A stretch of 44,441 nt of DNA, from assembly GCF_022952855.1 (NCBI RefSeq), contig NZ_JALJDX010000181.1, positions 1 to 44,441 on the forward strand, given 5' to 3'. The DNA comes from Pseudomonas sp. RGM2987 (GTDB taxonomy: Bacteria > Pseudomonadota > Gammaproteobacteria > Pseudomonadales > Pseudomonadaceae). The position numbers and the translations under genes were made by a program. How positions within the stretch are numbered: position 1 is the stretch's first letter; each line of letters opens with the position of its first letter. The notes under the pieces are model-generated. The model was given only the letters and a program-made list of their open reading frames with translations, made no database searches and was not told where the DNA came from. Below, piece after piece: positions 25,674 through 33,559 of the stretch.

Positions 25674-25761
25674 GTGGGAGCGAGCTTGCTCGCGAAGGCG
25701 GGGTGTCAGGCGACAATTGCGTCAACTGACACTCTGCCTTCGCGAGCAAGCCCGCTCCCAC
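25674..25761. repeat. REPIN, family A variant, tandem copy
   Basis: Same layout and length as 25540-25627, 134 bp further. The internal spacers share GTGTCAGGCGA and GCGTCAACTGAC, so it looks like a tandem duplication of a whole REPIN. Confidence 0.9.
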
Positions 25762-25773
25762 CATTCAGTATCT

Positions 25774-26052
25774 TCAGGCGCTGTGGTAGGTCGGCAGGGC
25801 GAAGCGATGCTGGCTTTGCAGCATGGTGATCTGTGGCAGTTCGCTGGCTTGTTCGGCCAGGTCACGGCGAATGGCACTGATCGCCCAGGACAATTGGTCC
25901 CCGGCGTGCAACTGGGCGTAGGAAATCGTGCGTTTGAACAGTTTGCCTTCGCTGTTGCGCAGGGTCAGCAGGATGCCGCCATCCGGGCGGGCCTGGGTGG
26001 TCACTTCGTAGTTGGAAAACAGGGATGCAAACTTCTCTTGAATCATGTTCAT
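25774..26052 (-). CDS. DUF3509-type small protein
   Basis: 92-aa cytoplasmic protein, no known function. The pattern YEVTTQARPDGGILLTLRNSEGKLFKRTISYAQLHAGDQLSWAISAIRRDLA fits the Pseudomonas DUF3509 family, by recall. Start at ATG 26052 after GGAGCT; the longer frame upstream lacks support. Divergent from the acyl-CoA synthetase gene. Confidence 0.75.
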   Translation of the reverse strand: MNMIQEKFASLFSNYEVTTQARPDGGILLTLRNSEGKLFKRTISYAQLHAGDQLSWAISAIRRDLAEQASELPQITMLQSQHRFALPTYHSA

Positions 26053-26411
26053 CGTTGAGCTCCATGGTCTTGTTGGCAAACCGTGGAGGGGTAGTTGCAG
26101 CGTCTGTGCCAGCCTTGGTGTATAGAAAAAATCCTTTAAAAACAAATAGTTATAAAATCACCTGATTTTTGCTTTCGTGCATCTTGCATGAATGGCCATC
26201 GTGCATCCTGCATTTTGCGTGGTCCGGCGATTTTATTTGGAACCAATCAGCCCTGCGGCGCTCCCGCTTCGCCTGCCTCCGGCGATGGATACAAAACATT
26301 GCAAAAACCGCGTGTACAGCCGCGCAACCCCTGACGTACTTTTCGAGCACATCAGGGCTTCAGCCCGACAACAAGAAAAACCGAGGCCCACGAGGTCGAA
26401 CGGGGATCCAC
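26053..26411. promoter_or_regulatory. Intergenic region with a 24-bp-spaced direct repeat
   Basis: 359 bp without a gene. CGTGCATCTTGCAT (26176-26189) and CGTGCATCCTGCAT (26200-26213) are direct repeats with a 24-bp period, which places them about two helical turns apart. A short inverted repeat AAAATCA-CC-TGATTTT is at 26154-26169. They look like regulator sites for the acyl-CoA synthetase gene, 200 bp downstream. Confidence 0.5.
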
Positions 26412-28238
26412 ATGAGTCGTACACCCAGCGACGCCATTACCTGGGGCATGATGTTGCGCAAGCTGCCCGCCATCGCCCGAGCCGTACCCCGCATCGTCAA
26501 GGGCATGAAACTGGCCAACGTCCAGGATCCGTCCCAGCCTTGCGGCCTGGGCTGGTGTTTCGAACAGGCCGTCCGCCGCAATCCTCAAGGCCCGGCGCTG
26601 CTCTGCGACGAAACAGTATGGAGTTATGCACAGGTCAACGAGCGGGCCAATCGCATCGCCCATTACCTGATGGCGCAGGGCATCGGCAAGGGCGACTGCG
26701 TGGCGGTGTTCATCGAGAACCGTCCCCAGCTGCTGGTGACGGTACTGGCGGTGGCGAAGGTCGGCGCGGTCAGTGCGATGGTCAATACTTCGCAAACCGG
26801 CGATGCGCTGGTGCACAGCCTGGCTCTGGTCGCGCCAGTGGCGGTGGTGGTCGGGGACGAACGGGTCGCCGCTTTCAACGACGTGCGAGGCCGGACCGCG
26901 CTATCGAACACCAGGACCTGGTGGATAGCCGACCAGGACGGCATCGATGTACCGTCGGATTTCGTCGACCTGATCAGCCACAGCGATCCGTTCCCCACGG
27001 ATAATCCGGCGTCCAGCCAGCAGGTTTTCTTCAACGACCCGTGTTTTTATCTCTACACCTCGGGTACCACCGGGCTGCCCAAGGCTGGGGTGTTTCGCCA
27101 TGGCCGCTGGATGCGCACCTCCACCAGTTTCGGCCTGATCGCCCTGGACATGCAGCCCGACGACATCCTCTATTGCACCTTGCCGCTCTATCACGCCACG
27201 GGCCTGTGCGTCTGCTGGGGCGCGGCGATCTGTGGTGCATCGGGGTTTGCGATCCGGCGCAAGTTCAGCGCCAGCCAGTTCTGGAGTGATGTGCGCCGCT
27301 ACCGGGCCACGACGCTGGGTTACGTCGGCGAGCTGTGCCGCTATCTGATCGACCAACCCGCCGCTGTCGAGGATCGCCAGCACGGTGTGAAGAAAATGAT
27401 CGGCAACGGCTTGCGGCCAGGGGCCTGGTCAGCGTTCAAGACGCGCTTTGGCATCGAGCATATCTGTGAACTGTACGCGGCCAGCGACGGCAATATCGGC
27501 TTCACCAACATCCTGAACTTCGACAACACCGTCGGCTTTTCCCTGATGGGCTGGGAACTGGTGCAGTACGACCATGACAGCGGCGCACCGTTGCGCAACC
27601 TGCAAGGACGCATGCAAAAAGTCCCGAAGGGACAACCGGGCCTGCTGTTGGCGCGGATCGACGAAAAGGCGCCGCTGGACGGCTACACCGATCCGGTCAA
27701 GACCGAAAAGACCATCTATCGCGATGTCTTCACGCCGGGTGATCGCTACTTCAACACCGGCGACCTGTTGCGCAATATCGGCTTCGGCCATGGGCAGTTC
27801 GTCGACCGCCTCGGTGACACCTATCGCTGGAAAGGTGAAAACGTCTCCACCACCGAAGTGGAAAACGTGCTGCTACAACATCCACAAGTGGCTGAGGCGG
27901 TGGCCTACGGCGTGGAAATCAACGGCACCAATGGCCGGGCCGGCATGGCTGCGATCACGCCATCAGAATCCCTGGCGACCCTGGATTTCAGCGAGCTTTT
28001 GCAGTTCCTGCAAGGCAAGTTGCCGGCCTATGCGGTGCCGCTGTTCCTGCGGATCAAAGTGAAAATGGACACCACCGGCACCTTCAAATACCAGAAGATC
28101 CGTCTCAAGACCGAAGCCTTCGACCCATGCATCTCGGGCGGGGAGCCGATCTATGCCTGGCTGCCCGGCACCGCGACCTACGTGCCGCTGGATCGGCAGT
28201 TGGCGATGCAGATCCAGGCCGGGCAACTGCGCTATTGA
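26412..28238 (+). CDS. Long-chain (FATP-type) acyl-CoA synthetase
   Basis: 608-aa AMP-forming ligase that activates long-chain fatty acids with ATP and CoA. AMP-binding P-loop YTSGTTGLPK at 215-224; the later motifs YFNTGDLLRNIGFGHGQFVDRLGDTYRWKGENVSTTEVE and the C-terminal FKYQKIRLK with the catalytic Lys are clear. The closing FDP...YAW segment is typical of the very-long-chain/FATP branch rather than FadD. Start taken as ATG 26412 (MSRTPSDAITWG), preceded by GGGGATCC; 81 further in-frame codons upstream lie over the putative operator and are rejected. Monocistronic. Confidence 0.92.
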   Translation: MSRTPSDAITWGMMLRKLPAIARAVPRIVKGMKLANVQDPSQPCGLGWCFEQAVRRNPQGPALLCDETVWSYAQVNERANRIAHYLMAQGIGKGDCVAVFIENRPQLLVTVLAVAKVGAVSAMVNTSQTGDALVHSLALVAPVAVVVGDERVAAFNDVRGRTALSNTRTWWIADQDGIDVPSDFVDLISHSDPFPTDNPASSQQVFFNDPCFYLYTSGTTGLPKAGVFRHGRWMRTSTSFGLIALDMQPDDILYCTLPLYHATGLCVCWGAAICGASGFAIRRKFSASQFWSDVRRYRATTLGYVGELCRYLIDQPAAVEDRQHGVKKMIGNGLRPGAWSAFKTRFGIEHICELYAASDGNIGFTNILNFDNTVGFSLMGWELVQYDHDSGAPLRNLQGRMQKVPKGQPGLLLARIDEKAPLDGYTDPVKTEKTIYRDVFTPGDRYFNTGDLLRNIGFGHGQFVDRLGDTYRWKGENVSTTEVENVLLQHPQVAEAVAYGVEINGTNGRAGMAAITPSESLATLDFSELLQFLQGKLPAYAVPLFLRIKVKMDTTGTFKYQKIRLKTEAFDPCISGGEPIYAWLPGTATYVPLDRQLAMQIQAGQLRY

Positions 28239-28332
28239 TTTTGGCTATACCGGGTACTGATAAAAAAGGAATGACAGGCTCTTGGGCGGTGGGGAAACTA
28301 GCCGCTTTGCGACGACCCGAATGGAGTTTCCC

Positions 28333-28851
28333 ATGTCCGATACAAGCCGCCAGATGACCCCGGAAGAGGCTGCGGAGTTTGCCGAGCAGGTGTTCAATGT
28401 CGCCCGCCAGGGCGACGCCGCCATGATGGCCGCGTTGCTGAGCAAAGGCCTGCCGCCCAACCTGCGTAACCACAAGGGCGACACCCTGCTGATGCTGGCC
28501 GCCTACCACGGGCATGTGGAGACGGTGAAGGTGCTGCTGGAACACAAGGCCGATCCGGAAATCCGCAACGATAATGGCCAGAGCCCGATTGCCGGCGCGG
28601 CGTTCAAAGGCGACTTGGCCGTGGTCTCGGCCCTGGTGGACGGCGGCGCGCAAGTGGAAGGCGCTTCCTTCGATGGCCGCACGGCGCTGATGATGGCGGC
28701 GATGTTCAATCGGGTGGAAATCGTCGACTACCTGGTCGGCAAAGGCGCCGATCCGAAAGCCAAGGATGCCAATGGTGTCACGGCGCTGGATGCAGCGAAA
28801 ACCATGGGTGCGGTGGATACCACGGCGCAGTTGCAGAAGTTGTTGGGCTAA
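28333..28851 (+). CDS. Ankyrin-repeat protein
   Basis: 172 aa with about four ankyrin repeats: DTLLMLAAYHGHVETVKVLLEHKADPEIRNDNG, QSPIAGAAFKGDLAVVSALVDGGAQVEG and RTALMMAAMFNRVEIVDYLVGKGADPKAKDANG are the clearest, preceded by a degenerate one. No signal peptide or membrane segment, so cytoplasmic. Such small ankyrin proteins in Pseudomonas often sit beside catalase genes, which is not the case here. ATG at 28333 after GGAG. Partner unknown. Confidence 0.9.
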   Translation: MSDTSRQMTPEEAAEFAEQVFNVARQGDAAMMAALLSKGLPPNLRNHKGDTLLMLAAYHGHVETVKVLLEHKADPEIRNDNGQSPIAGAAFKGDLAVVSALVDGGAQVEGASFDGRTALMMAAMFNRVEIVDYLVGKGADPKAKDANGVTALDAAKTMGAVDTTAQLQKLLG

Positions 28852-28879
28852 TCTCATTTGCCAGGTCTGATGCTACCTT

Positions 28880-28997
28880 GTGGCGAGGGGATTTATCCCC
28901 GCTGGGCTGCGAAGCAGCCCCAAAATCAATCTGATACATCGAGTTGTCAGCTTGGAGGGCCGCTTCGCGCCCCAGCGGGGATAAATCCCCTCGCCAC
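28880..28997. repeat. REPIN, family C (variant core)
   Basis: GTGGCGAGGGGATTTATCCC at 28880 and its inverted copy ending at 28997. The ends match family B, but the core is GGATTTATCCCC rather than GAGCTTGCTCCC. Confidence 0.88.
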
Positions 28998-29020
28998 AAA
29001 AGAGCGACCGAATTGTTTTC

Positions 29021-29062
29021 ATCGCGGGCAAGCCTTGCTCCCACAGCAAGCTCCCTCGCCAC
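29021..29062. repeat. Composite REP remnant (family A then family B)
   Basis: ATCGCGGGCAAGCCTTGCTC... (29021-29043) is a diverged family A half; AGCAAGCTCCCTCGCCAC (29045-29062) is a family B end fused to it. Confidence 0.65.
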
Positions 29063-29135
29063 GGGTTCATGACGCCAGGGGTGTGATGGAGTATGCTGCG
29101 CGCCCTCGAAATCCCCTATCCACAGGATCCACCCC

Positions 29136-29666
29136 ATGAAAGCCGCACTCGCCGAACTCATCAGCAAAATCAGCTCCGGCTGCCTCGGCGAGGCTGACAT
29201 TGCACGGATCGCTGACGAAGCGGCCCAGGCCTACGCCGATCCAGCGGCTTTCCTGACAGCGAACCCGGATATCAACTACGACGACACGTTCCCGATCCCA
29301 TTGGGTGAGTGGGTGGTGGTGGGCAGCCTGCCGGACACCGTGTTGTTCCAGGCCGACAGCTACGTGGAGCTGTTCGAACAGATCGTTGCCTCGTTCGGCC
29401 CCGGCGTGGCGTTCAATCTCAAGCCCAAGCAACTGGCGAAAACCGAAGCCCTGACCGCGCTCAACCGCATCCAGATCCAGATGAGCAGCCTGAACAAGGA
29501 AAACGGCGGCTACACGCTGGTGAATTTCAGCCAACTGCTGGATGACGAGTTGCAGACGGTGCTGGTGTACGGCGACGAAGTGCCACGGGTGTTGGAGCTG
29601 TGTGCCGAAATCGGTATCGCCGCCGCGCCAGCCCTGGAAGCCCTCAAGGTCGCGGTGCACGTTTGA
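29136..29666 (+). CDS. Hypothetical 176-aa protein
   Basis: Not recognised. Soluble, acidic, no signal peptide. The first half is helical (AALAELISKISSGCLGEADIARIADEAAQAYADPAAF). The middle has mixed strands (PLGEWVVVGSLPDTVLFQADSYVELFEQIVASFG), and the end is helical. Codon use is ordinary for this genome. ATG at 29136. It follows the composite REP remnant and precedes the PLDc_N gene by 70 bp. Confidence 0.8.
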   Translation: MKAALAELISKISSGCLGEADIARIADEAAQAYADPAAFLTANPDINYDDTFPIPLGEWVVVGSLPDTVLFQADSYVELFEQIVASFGPGVAFNLKPKQLAKTEALTALNRIQIQMSSLNKENGGYTLVNFSQLLDDELQTVLVYGDEVPRVLELCAEIGIAAAPALEALKVAVHV

Positions 29667-29736
29667 TGCAATAAACGGAACCCTCGCCGGGCTGCGGCTA
29701 TCCTAAGGTTGCCTGTCATCATTTGGGAGCGAGACC

Positions 29737-29928
29737 ATGGGTTCCACCTTCAACGGCCTGATTGGCCTGATCATCCTGGCGCTCGATATCTGGGCGATCA
29801 TCAACGTGCTCAAGAGTGGCTCTGAAGTCGGGGCGAAAGTCCTGTGGGTGCTGCTGATCCTGCTACTGCCGGTCTTGGGCCTGATCATCTGGGCGATTGC
29901 CGGACCGCGGGGCAACGTGCGGGTCTGA
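29737..29928 (+). CDS. PLDc_N-domain membrane peptide
   Basis: 63-aa protein with two hydrophobic helices (GLIGLIILALDIWAIINVL and KVLWVLLILLLPVLGLIIWAIAG) and the GPR ending of the PLDc_N family, which is the N-terminal part of cardiolipin synthases but also occurs alone. Function of stand-alone members is unknown. ATG at 29737 with GGGAG upstream. Confidence 0.88.
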   Translation: MGSTFNGLIGLIILALDIWAIINVLKSGSEVGAKVLWVLLILLLPVLGLIIWAIAGPRGNVRV

Positions 29929-29987
29929 TCTTGAGATTTAAAAGCCCGGTCGCCAACACTGTCCACTTCAGGTTGGCGAACTACATT

Positions 29988-30118
29988 GTGGCGAGGGAGC
30001 TTGCTCCCGCTGGGCTGTGCAGCAGCCCCAATCCAGGCTACGCGACTGTCCAGATAGACCGCGCCAGCCGGTTTTACGACTGCTTCGCAGCCGAGCGGGA
30101 GCAAGCTCCCTCGCCACG
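29988..30118. repeat. REPIN, family B
   Basis: GTGGCGAGGGAGCTTGCTCC at 29988, inverted mate ending 30118, between the convergent PLDc_N and MFS genes. Confidence 0.9.
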
Positions 30119-30128
30119 ATCGAGTCTT

Positions 30129-31334
30129 TCAAGCCGTCGCCATGGCCCGCTTCTGCGCCGCGCTCAAAAAGCGCAGCAAGGCCAGCAACGGGAACACACT
30201 GCCAACGATCACCACCCATAGCCAGCCGCCGTGCTCATACACCGCGCTGGCAATTGACGAGCCAAAGGCACCGCCGATGAAGATGCTGGTCATGTACAAC
30301 GCATTCAGTCGGCTGCGGCTCTTTCCATCGAGGGCGTAGATGGTGCGCTGGCCCAGCACCATGTTCATCTGCACGCAGAAATCCAGGACCACCCCGGTCA
30401 CGGCCAGGCCAATAACACTGTAGATTGGATGAATGAACGCCGGCAGGAAGCTCAGGCTGGCGAACAACATCGCCAACAGCGACGCCCTGTGGGTATGGCC
30501 GGCATCCGCCAGGCGACCGGCGATGGGCGCGGCGATGGCGCCAATCGCCCCGACCAGGGCGAACAGGGCGATTTCCGTCTGGGACAAGCCATGATTGCGG
30601 GACAGCTCAAGCGGCACTGCGGTCCAGAACAGGCTGAACGTGGCGAACAGGCACGCCTGGTAAAACGCCCGCTGGCGCAACAGCGGTTGCTGGCGCAGCA
30701 AGGTGCCGAGCGAACCCAACAGTTGCCCATACGAGGCGCTGTGGTCGGGCTGGCGCTTGGGCACGGTCACGGCCAGGACCACGCTGATCGCCGCCATCAG
30801 GCCGGCCGCGATCATGAACATCGCCCGCCAGCCGAAGTGATCGGCCACCACGCTGGAAACCGGCCGCGCCAGCAGGATCCCGAGCAGCAGGCCGCCCATG
30901 ATCCCGCCCACGACCCGACCTCGGGACTCTTCCGGCGCCAGGTGCGCCGCCAGGGGAATCAATACCTGCACCGACACCGAACTGAAACCCACCAACAGCG
31001 AGACCAGCAGGAACACATTCGGCTGATCGGTGAACGCCGCCCCCAGCAAACTGGCAATCGCCACCAGGGTGGTGACAATCATCAGCCGCCGGTTCTCCAG
31101 CAAGTCACCCAGCGGCACCAGGAAAAACAGGCCCAGGGCATACCCGATCTGGGTCAGCGAAACGATCAGGCTCGCCAGGGTGCTGCTCAGGCCGACGTCG
31201 GGAGCGATCAAGTCGATGATCGGTTGGGCGTAGTAGATGTTGGCAACGATGGCGCCGCAGCAGAAGGCGAACAGCAGGACCATGGCCCGGGTCAGGCTCG
31301 TGCCGGTGGATGCGGTGGAAAGAGGCGCGCGCAT
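30129..31334 (-). CDS. MFS transporter, drug-exporter type
   Basis: 401-aa 12-helix MFS protein of the YnfM/arabinose-efflux-like group. TM1 reads AFCCGAIVANIYYAQPIIDLIA and the 2-3 loop FFLVPLGDLLENRRLMI carries the MFS signature. A second half motif RLADAGHTHR is visible. The N-terminal FCCGAIVANIYYAQP is shared with many Pseudomonas efflux-type annotations. Substrate unknown. ATG at 31334 with GAG upstream; a 12-codon upstream extension is unlikely. Stands alone between two REPINs. Confidence 0.88.
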   Translation of the reverse strand: MRAPLSTASTGTSLTRAMVLLFAFCCGAIVANIYYAQPIIDLIAPDVGLSSTLASLIVSLTQIGYALGLFFLVPLGDLLENRRLMIVTTLVAIASLLGAAFTDQPNVFLLVSLLVGFSSVSVQVLIPLAAHLAPEESRGRVVGGIMGGLLLGILLARPVSSVVADHFGWRAMFMIAAGLMAAISVVLAVTVPKRQPDHSASYGQLLGSLGTLLRQQPLLRQRAFYQACLFATFSLFWTAVPLELSRNHGLSQTEIALFALVGAIGAIAAPIAGRLADAGHTHRASLLAMLFASLSFLPAFIHPIYSVIGLAVTGVVLDFCVQMNMVLGQRTIYALDGKSRSRLNALYMTSIFIGGAFGSSIASAVYEHGGWLWVVIVGSVFPLLALLRFLSAAQKRAMATA

Positions 31335-31492
31335 GGCTATCTCGTCAGTGAACGGGAAGAAAGGGCGCAAGGCTAAAGCGTTATGCAGCTCTGGAACAGG
31401 CTTTTGGGGTGATAGCAGACATGCCTGGTGTTGATGTAGGGAATTTTCTGAATTTTGAGGATGCTGAGAAATGTTCTGGATTTAGGGCCGTT

Positions 31493-31600
31493 GTGGCGAG
31501 GGAGCTTGCTCCCGCTGGGACGGTCCGACGCCTCGGGCGCAGCGGCCCCCAAGCTTTTGCGGTTGCTGCGCAACCGGGCGGGAGCAAGCTCCCTCGCCAC
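31493..31600. repeat. REPIN, family B
   Basis: GTGGCGAGGGAGCTTGCTCC at 31493, inverted mate ending 31600, directly downstream of sbp. Confidence 0.9.
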
Positions 31601-31620
31601 AATGCATCTGTGCTCAGCCG

Positions 31621-32619
31621 TTACTTGCCGCTGTAGATCTGATCGAAAATCCCACCATCATTGAAGTGAGTCTTCTGCACCGTGCGCCAGTCACCGAAGG
31701 TCTTTTCCACCGACAGGAAATCCACTTTCGGGAAGCGGTCGGTGTATTTGGCCAGTACCGCCGGGTCCCGCGGACGCAGGTAGTTGGCAGCGGCGATTTC
31801 CTGGCCTTGCGGTGACCACAGGTATTTGAGGTACGCTTCGGCGGCCTCGCGGGAGCCTTTCTTCTCGACCACTTTGTCCACCACACTCACCGGCGGCTCG
31901 GCTTCGGCAGAGACGCTCGGGTAGATCACTTCGAACTGGTCGCGGCCAAATTCGCGGGCGATCATCTCGGCTTCGTTTTCAAAGGTCACCAGCACGTCGC
32001 CGATCTGGTTGGTCATGAAGGTGGTGGTCGCGGCGCGACCACCGGTGTCCAGCACCGGCGCCTGCTTGAACAGCTTGCCGACGAAGTCCTTGGCCTTGTT
32101 CTCGTCACCGCCATTCTTCAGCACGTAGCCCCACGCCGACAGGTAGGTGTAGCGGCCGTTACCGGAAGTTTTCGGGTTGGGCACGATCACCTGCACGCCG
32201 TCCTTGAGCAGGTCGGGCCAGTCTTTCAGCGCCTTGGGGTTGCCTTTGCGCACGATGAACACCGTGGCCGAGGTGAAGGGCGCACTGTTGTTCGGCAGGC
32301 GGGTGACCCAGTTCTCGGGCACCAGCTTGCCGTTGTCCGCCAGGGCGTTGATGTCGGTGGCCATGTTCATGGTGATGACATCCGCCGGCAGCCCGTCGAT
32401 CACTGAACGCGCCTGCTTGCTGGAGCCACCGAAGGACATCTGCACGGTGATGTTTTCGTTGTGCTCGGCCTGCCAATGCTTTTGGAAGGCGGCGTTGTAG
32501 TCCTTGTAGAAATCGCGCATCACGTCGTAGGAAACGTTGAGCAATGTCGGTGCGGCATGGGCGAGGCTACCGAAGGTCAGGCCTGCGGCGAGAAGGGAGG
32601 CGCCAAAGAAGTTCTTCAC
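31621..32619 (-). CDS. sbp: Periplasmic sulfate-binding protein
   Basis: Binding component for the sulfate/thiosulfate ABC importer (CysTWA). 332 aa with a signal peptide (MKNFFGASLLAAGLTFGSLAHA). Signatures LLNVSYDVMRDFYKDYN (26-42), QMSFGGSSKQARSVIDGLPADVITMN (around 60-85) and NPKTSGNGRYTYLSAWGY (around 150-166), which holds the sulfate-binding residues. Start GTG at 32619 after AAGGAA. The permease and ATPase genes are not adjacent, so it must use those encoded elsewhere. An inverted repeat (32693-32710) lies upstream. Expected to be controlled by CysB, but no site can be identified with confidence. Confidence 0.95.
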   Translation of the reverse strand: MKNFFGASLLAAGLTFGSLAHAAPTLLNVSYDVMRDFYKDYNAAFQKHWQAEHNENITVQMSFGGSSKQARSVIDGLPADVITMNMATDINALADNGKLVPENWVTRLPNNSAPFTSATVFIVRKGNPKALKDWPDLLKDGVQVIVPNPKTSGNGRYTYLSAWGYVLKNGGDENKAKDFVGKLFKQAPVLDTGGRAATTTFMTNQIGDVLVTFENEAEMIAREFGRDQFEVIYPSVSAEAEPPVSVVDKVVEKKGSREAAEAYLKYLWSPQGQEIAAANYLRPRDPAVLAKYTDRFPKVDFLSVEKTFGDWRTVQKTHFNDGGIFDQIYSGK

Positions 32620-32692
32620 TGCGAATTCCTTTTATTTGAACAGGGGTTCCGAGTCATCAGCCGGCACACTAGCGGCAAGCTGATATCACTTC

Positions 32693-32710
32693 AAGCACTA
32701 AAAAGTGCTT
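32693..32710. promoter_or_regulatory. Inverted repeat upstream of sbp
   Basis: AAGCACT-AAAA-AGTGCTT. It lies between the channel stop and the sbp start, without a T run. Could be an operator or a weak attenuating hairpin. Confidence 0.4.
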
Positions 32711-32713
32711 TGC

Positions 32714-33538
32714 TTATTCCACTTTTTTGAACAACGCACTGCCACAACGAGAGCAGAAAGCGGCTGCCGGTTCATGGCTTTTTTTGTTGCACACCGGGCA
32801 GTCATGCTGGAGCTGGTCACCGCGCATGGCAGAGGCCAGTTCGGCGGTGAAGATCCCGGTCGGCACGGCGATGATCGAGTAACCGGTGATCATCACCAAC
32901 GAGGACACGACCTGGCCCAACGGAGTCTTGGGCACGATGTCGCCGAAGCCCACGGTGGTCAGGGTCACGATCGCCCAGTAGATGCCCTTGGGAATGCTGG
33001 TGAACCCATGCTCGGGGCCTTCGATGACGTACATCAAAGTGCCGAATACGGTGACCAGGGTCGAGACGCTGACCAGGAACACAATGATTTTCTGCTTGCT
33101 GCCCCGCAGCGCCGACATCAGGTAGTTGGCCTGCTTCAGATACGGGCTGAGCTTGAGCACCCGGAAGATCCGCAGCATACGGATGATCCGGATGATCAAC
33201 AGGTACTGGGCATCGCTGTAATACAGCGCGAGGATCCCCGGCACGATTGCCAGCAAGTCCACCAGGCCATAGAAACTGAACGCATAGCGCAGCGGCTTGG
33301 GCGAGCAGTACAGGCGCAGGCCGTACTCGACGATGAAGATGAAGGTGAAGCCCCACTCGATGCCGGCCAGAAGGCCCGCATAGTGCTTGTGCACGCTGTC
33401 GATGCTGTCGAGCATCACGATCACCAGGCTGGCGAGGATGATCAACAGCAGGGTGCTGTCGAAGCGCCGGCCGGCCACGGTGTCGGTCTGAAAAATCATG
33501 ACGTAGAGACGTTCACGCCAGTTGTTGCTGCTGTCCAT
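32714..33538 (-). CDS. Voltage-gated potassium channel-like protein with C-terminal zinc ribbon
   Basis: 274-aa six-helix Kv-type subunit. S1-S4 are present, with S4 as RIIRMLRIFRVLKL (117-130), an Arg at every third residue. The pore has the K+ filter TVGFGD at 195-200, and S6 follows (VSSLVMITGYSIIAVPTGIFTAELA). The last 28 residues form a zinc ribbon: CPVC at 247-250 and CSRC at 262-265. Most bacterial Kv homologues end without this module; it may bind Zn or be a regulatory tail. ATG at 33538. It follows the urea transporter gene by 21 bp and may be co-transcribed. Confidence 0.92.
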   Translation of the reverse strand: MDSSNNWRERLYVMIFQTDTVAGRRFDSTLLLIILASLVIVMLDSIDSVHKHYAGLLAGIEWGFTFIFIVEYGLRLYCSPKPLRYAFSFYGLVDLLAIVPGILALYYSDAQYLLIIRIIRMLRIFRVLKLSPYLKQANYLMSALRGSKQKIIVFLVSVSTLVTVFGTLMYVIEGPEHGFTSIPKGIYWAIVTLTTVGFGDIVPKTPLGQVVSSLVMITGYSIIAVPTGIFTAELASAMRGDQLQHDCPVCNKKSHEPAAAFCSRCGSALFKKVE

Positions 33539-33559
33539 AACCTTCGCCTGAACCAGGAA

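Noticed and set aside
25540..25761. Possible CRISPR array
   Set aside because: Units are inverted REP pairs scattered over the whole window, with no regular spacers and no cas genes.
30429..31376. Long Gln/Arg-rich plus-strand frame over the MFS gene
   Set aside because: Antisense shadow typical of high-GC DNA; the other strand has a clear MFS protein.
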